Assembly (NCBI GenBank): GCA_900546615.1
Contig: URDJ01000004.1
Location: forward strand, 23,613-87,612
Source: an uncultured Eubacteriales bacterium
GTDB taxonomy: Bacteria; Bacillota; Clostridia; Oscillospirales; Oscillospiraceae
DNA: 64,000 bases
Direction: 5' to 3'
The position numbers and the translations under genes are program-made. Shown piece by piece: positions 63,054 through 64,000 of the stretch. Each line of letters begins with the position of its first letter. The first letter of the stretch is position 1. The notes under the pieces were generated by a model. The model did no database searches and was not told the DNA's origin. It saw nothing but the letters and a program-made list of their open reading frames with translations.

Positions 63054-63926
63054 ATGGAATATTGCCTCAACAACGAAAAACTCTGCGTCCGCGTGGCCGC
63101 GGAGGGCGCACAGCTGCAATCTGTCCGCGGTGCTGACGGCACGGAATACCTCTGGCAGGGTGACGGGCGCTTCTGGCGCGGCCGCGCGACAAACCTTTTT
63201 CCCTATGTGGGCCGGCTCACCGACGACAAATACACCTGGCGCGGCGCGGAATACTCCATGACCCGCCACGGATTTGCGCGCGCGAGCGTCTTCGAGGCGG
63301 AGGAAGTATCCGATACCCGCCTTGTGCTCACTCTCGGACCGAGCGAGGCGACGCGGGCCGCATATCCCTTCGAGTTCCGCTTCAGCCTCATATATGAGCT
63401 GGACGGTGACGCGCTGGACATCACTTACAGGGTAGAAAACAGGGGAGAAGGGCTCATGGCCTTTGGTCTCGGCGGGCACCCGGGCTTCAACGTGCCCCTC
63501 GCGCCTGGACTCGCCTTCGAGGACTACCGGCTGGAGTTTGCTGAGCCATGCGTGCCCGAGCGCGTGCTGCTCTCGCCCAAATACTTCATCTCGGGCGAGA
63601 CGGAGCCGTACAGGCTCGAAAACAACGCGATAGAACTGCGCCACGGCCTGTTCGACCACGACGCGGTCATCCTGAAGGGCGCGGCGAAGACCGTGACGCT
63701 CAAAACCGACAAGGACTCGCACGCGGTGGAGGTCTCGTACCCGGACATGGACTACGTAGCCTTTTGGCACACGCCGGAGACAGAGGCGCCTTTCGTCTGT
63801 GTCGAGCCCTGGATGAGCCTGCCTGCGCGTCAGGACGTGGTAGAGGATCTCGAGACCCAGCCGGGCATCAGGCGGCTCGCTCCCGGCGAGACGTACGAAA
63901 ACAGGCTGAAGATACGTTTGCTTTGA
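63054..63926 (+). CDS. Aldose 1-epimerase family (LacX-like) protein
   Basis: A 290-residue galactose-mutarotase-fold protein; the ATG at 63054 follows GGGAGTG. Visible landmarks are ATNLFPYVGRL, FARASVFEAEE, the His in GLGGHPGFNVPL and the C-terminal CVEPWMSLPARQD with an acidic residue. Members interconvert sugar anomers; the LacX-like branch is poorly characterised. It fits the sugar-using lifestyle suggested by the GH31 and GH13 genes. Confidence 0.88.
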   Translation: MEYCLNNEKLCVRVAAEGAQLQSVRGADGTEYLWQGDGRFWRGRATNLFPYVGRLTDDKYTWRGAEYSMTRHGFARASVFEAEEVSDTRLVLTLGPSEATRAAYPFEFRFSLIYELDGDALDITYRVENRGEGLMAFGLGGHPGFNVPLAPGLAFEDYRLEFAEPCVPERVLLSPKYFISGETEPYRLENNAIELRHGLFDHDAVILKGAAKTVTLKTDKDSHAVEVSYPDMDYVAFWHTPETEAPFVCVEPWMSLPARQDVVEDLETQPGIRRLAPGETYENRLKIRLL

Positions 63927-63943
63927 CAATGACGGCAATACAA

Positions 63944-63990
63944 AGCCCCGGTGAGGACAGTATGGCACACTGTTCTCACCGGGGCTATTT
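63944..63990 (+). terminator. Terminator after the epimerase gene
   Basis: An 18-bp stem with one G-T mismatch (63944-63961 with 63969-63986), loop of seven bases, then ATTTG. Confidence 0.85.
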
Positions 63991-64000
63991 GTATGTATGT

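Noticed and set aside
1-64000. CRISPR arrays, tRNA or rRNA genes, insertion sequences, prophage
   Set aside because: I found no regular spaced repeats, cloverleaf sequences, transposase or phage genes by reading.

Overview
The window comes from a bacterium with about 60% GC. The family content (ECF sigma factor plus serpin, BlaI/M56 pair, DUF3343 and YqeC/YqeB selenium genes, YIP1/DUF5696 sugar cluster) and the clear TTGACA/TATAAT promoters fit an anaerobic Clostridia-type Bacillota, probably a gut lineage. This placement is inference; the window has no rRNA or tRNA gene to settle it.

Region A (1-21.4 kb, + strand) is a carbohydrate locus. It holds the end of a solute-binding protein, two pairs of sugar ABC permeases flanking a YIP1/NHL membrane protein and a DUF5696-like exported protein, and four GH31 glycosidases in a row: a lipoprotein, a cytoplasmic enzyme, a broken paralogue of the first, and a 1282-residue secreted enzyme with three C-terminal binding modules. 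No ABC ATPase is present, so a shared ATPase elsewhere is likely. A strong hairpin closes the region.

Region B (21.6-27.7 kb, + strand) is a molybdenum hydroxylase operon: a [2Fe-2S] subunit, a molybdopterin subunit, and a FAD subunit with a complete GltD-like NAD(P)H oxidoreductase module inserted in its middle, followed by a Crp/Fnr-type regulator.

Region C (27.7-36.7 kb, - strand) is a CoA-dependent carboxylate operon: crotonase, SLC13/DASS transporter, acyl-CoA dehydrogenase, EtfB, EtfA, CaiB-type CoA transferase, a second DASS transporter and a nitronate-monooxygenase-like flavoprotein. A divergent LysR gene faces it across an intergenic region with a textbook LysR-type operator layout.

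Region D (38-55.1 kb) is a selenium-dependent molybdenum hydroxylase island: RnfB-like ferredoxin, fused Se-XDH-type hydroxylase, MocA-like nucleotidyltransferase with a lipoprotein, a second three-subunit hydroxylase, a BlaI/M56 pair, a ModE-like regulator divergent from yqeC-yqeB-selD-cysteine desulfurase, then a YedE-type transporter, a TusA/YedF-like protein and a DUF3343 protein. With region B this gives three differently built molybdenum hydroxylases in 26 kb, and most of the selenium supply and labile-cofactor genes beside them.

Region E (55.2-64 kb) is mixed housekeeping and accessory genes: a P-loop ATPase, a HAD phosphatase, a Y-family DNA polymerase, an SPFH protein with a ribbon-helix-helix partner, a GH13 amylase-like enzyme, a membrane-anchored serpin with its ECF sigma factor, and an aldose-epimerase-like protein. 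Several promoters in regions D and E are embedded in long inverted repeats centred on or close to the -10 element, a recurring design described in the findings.
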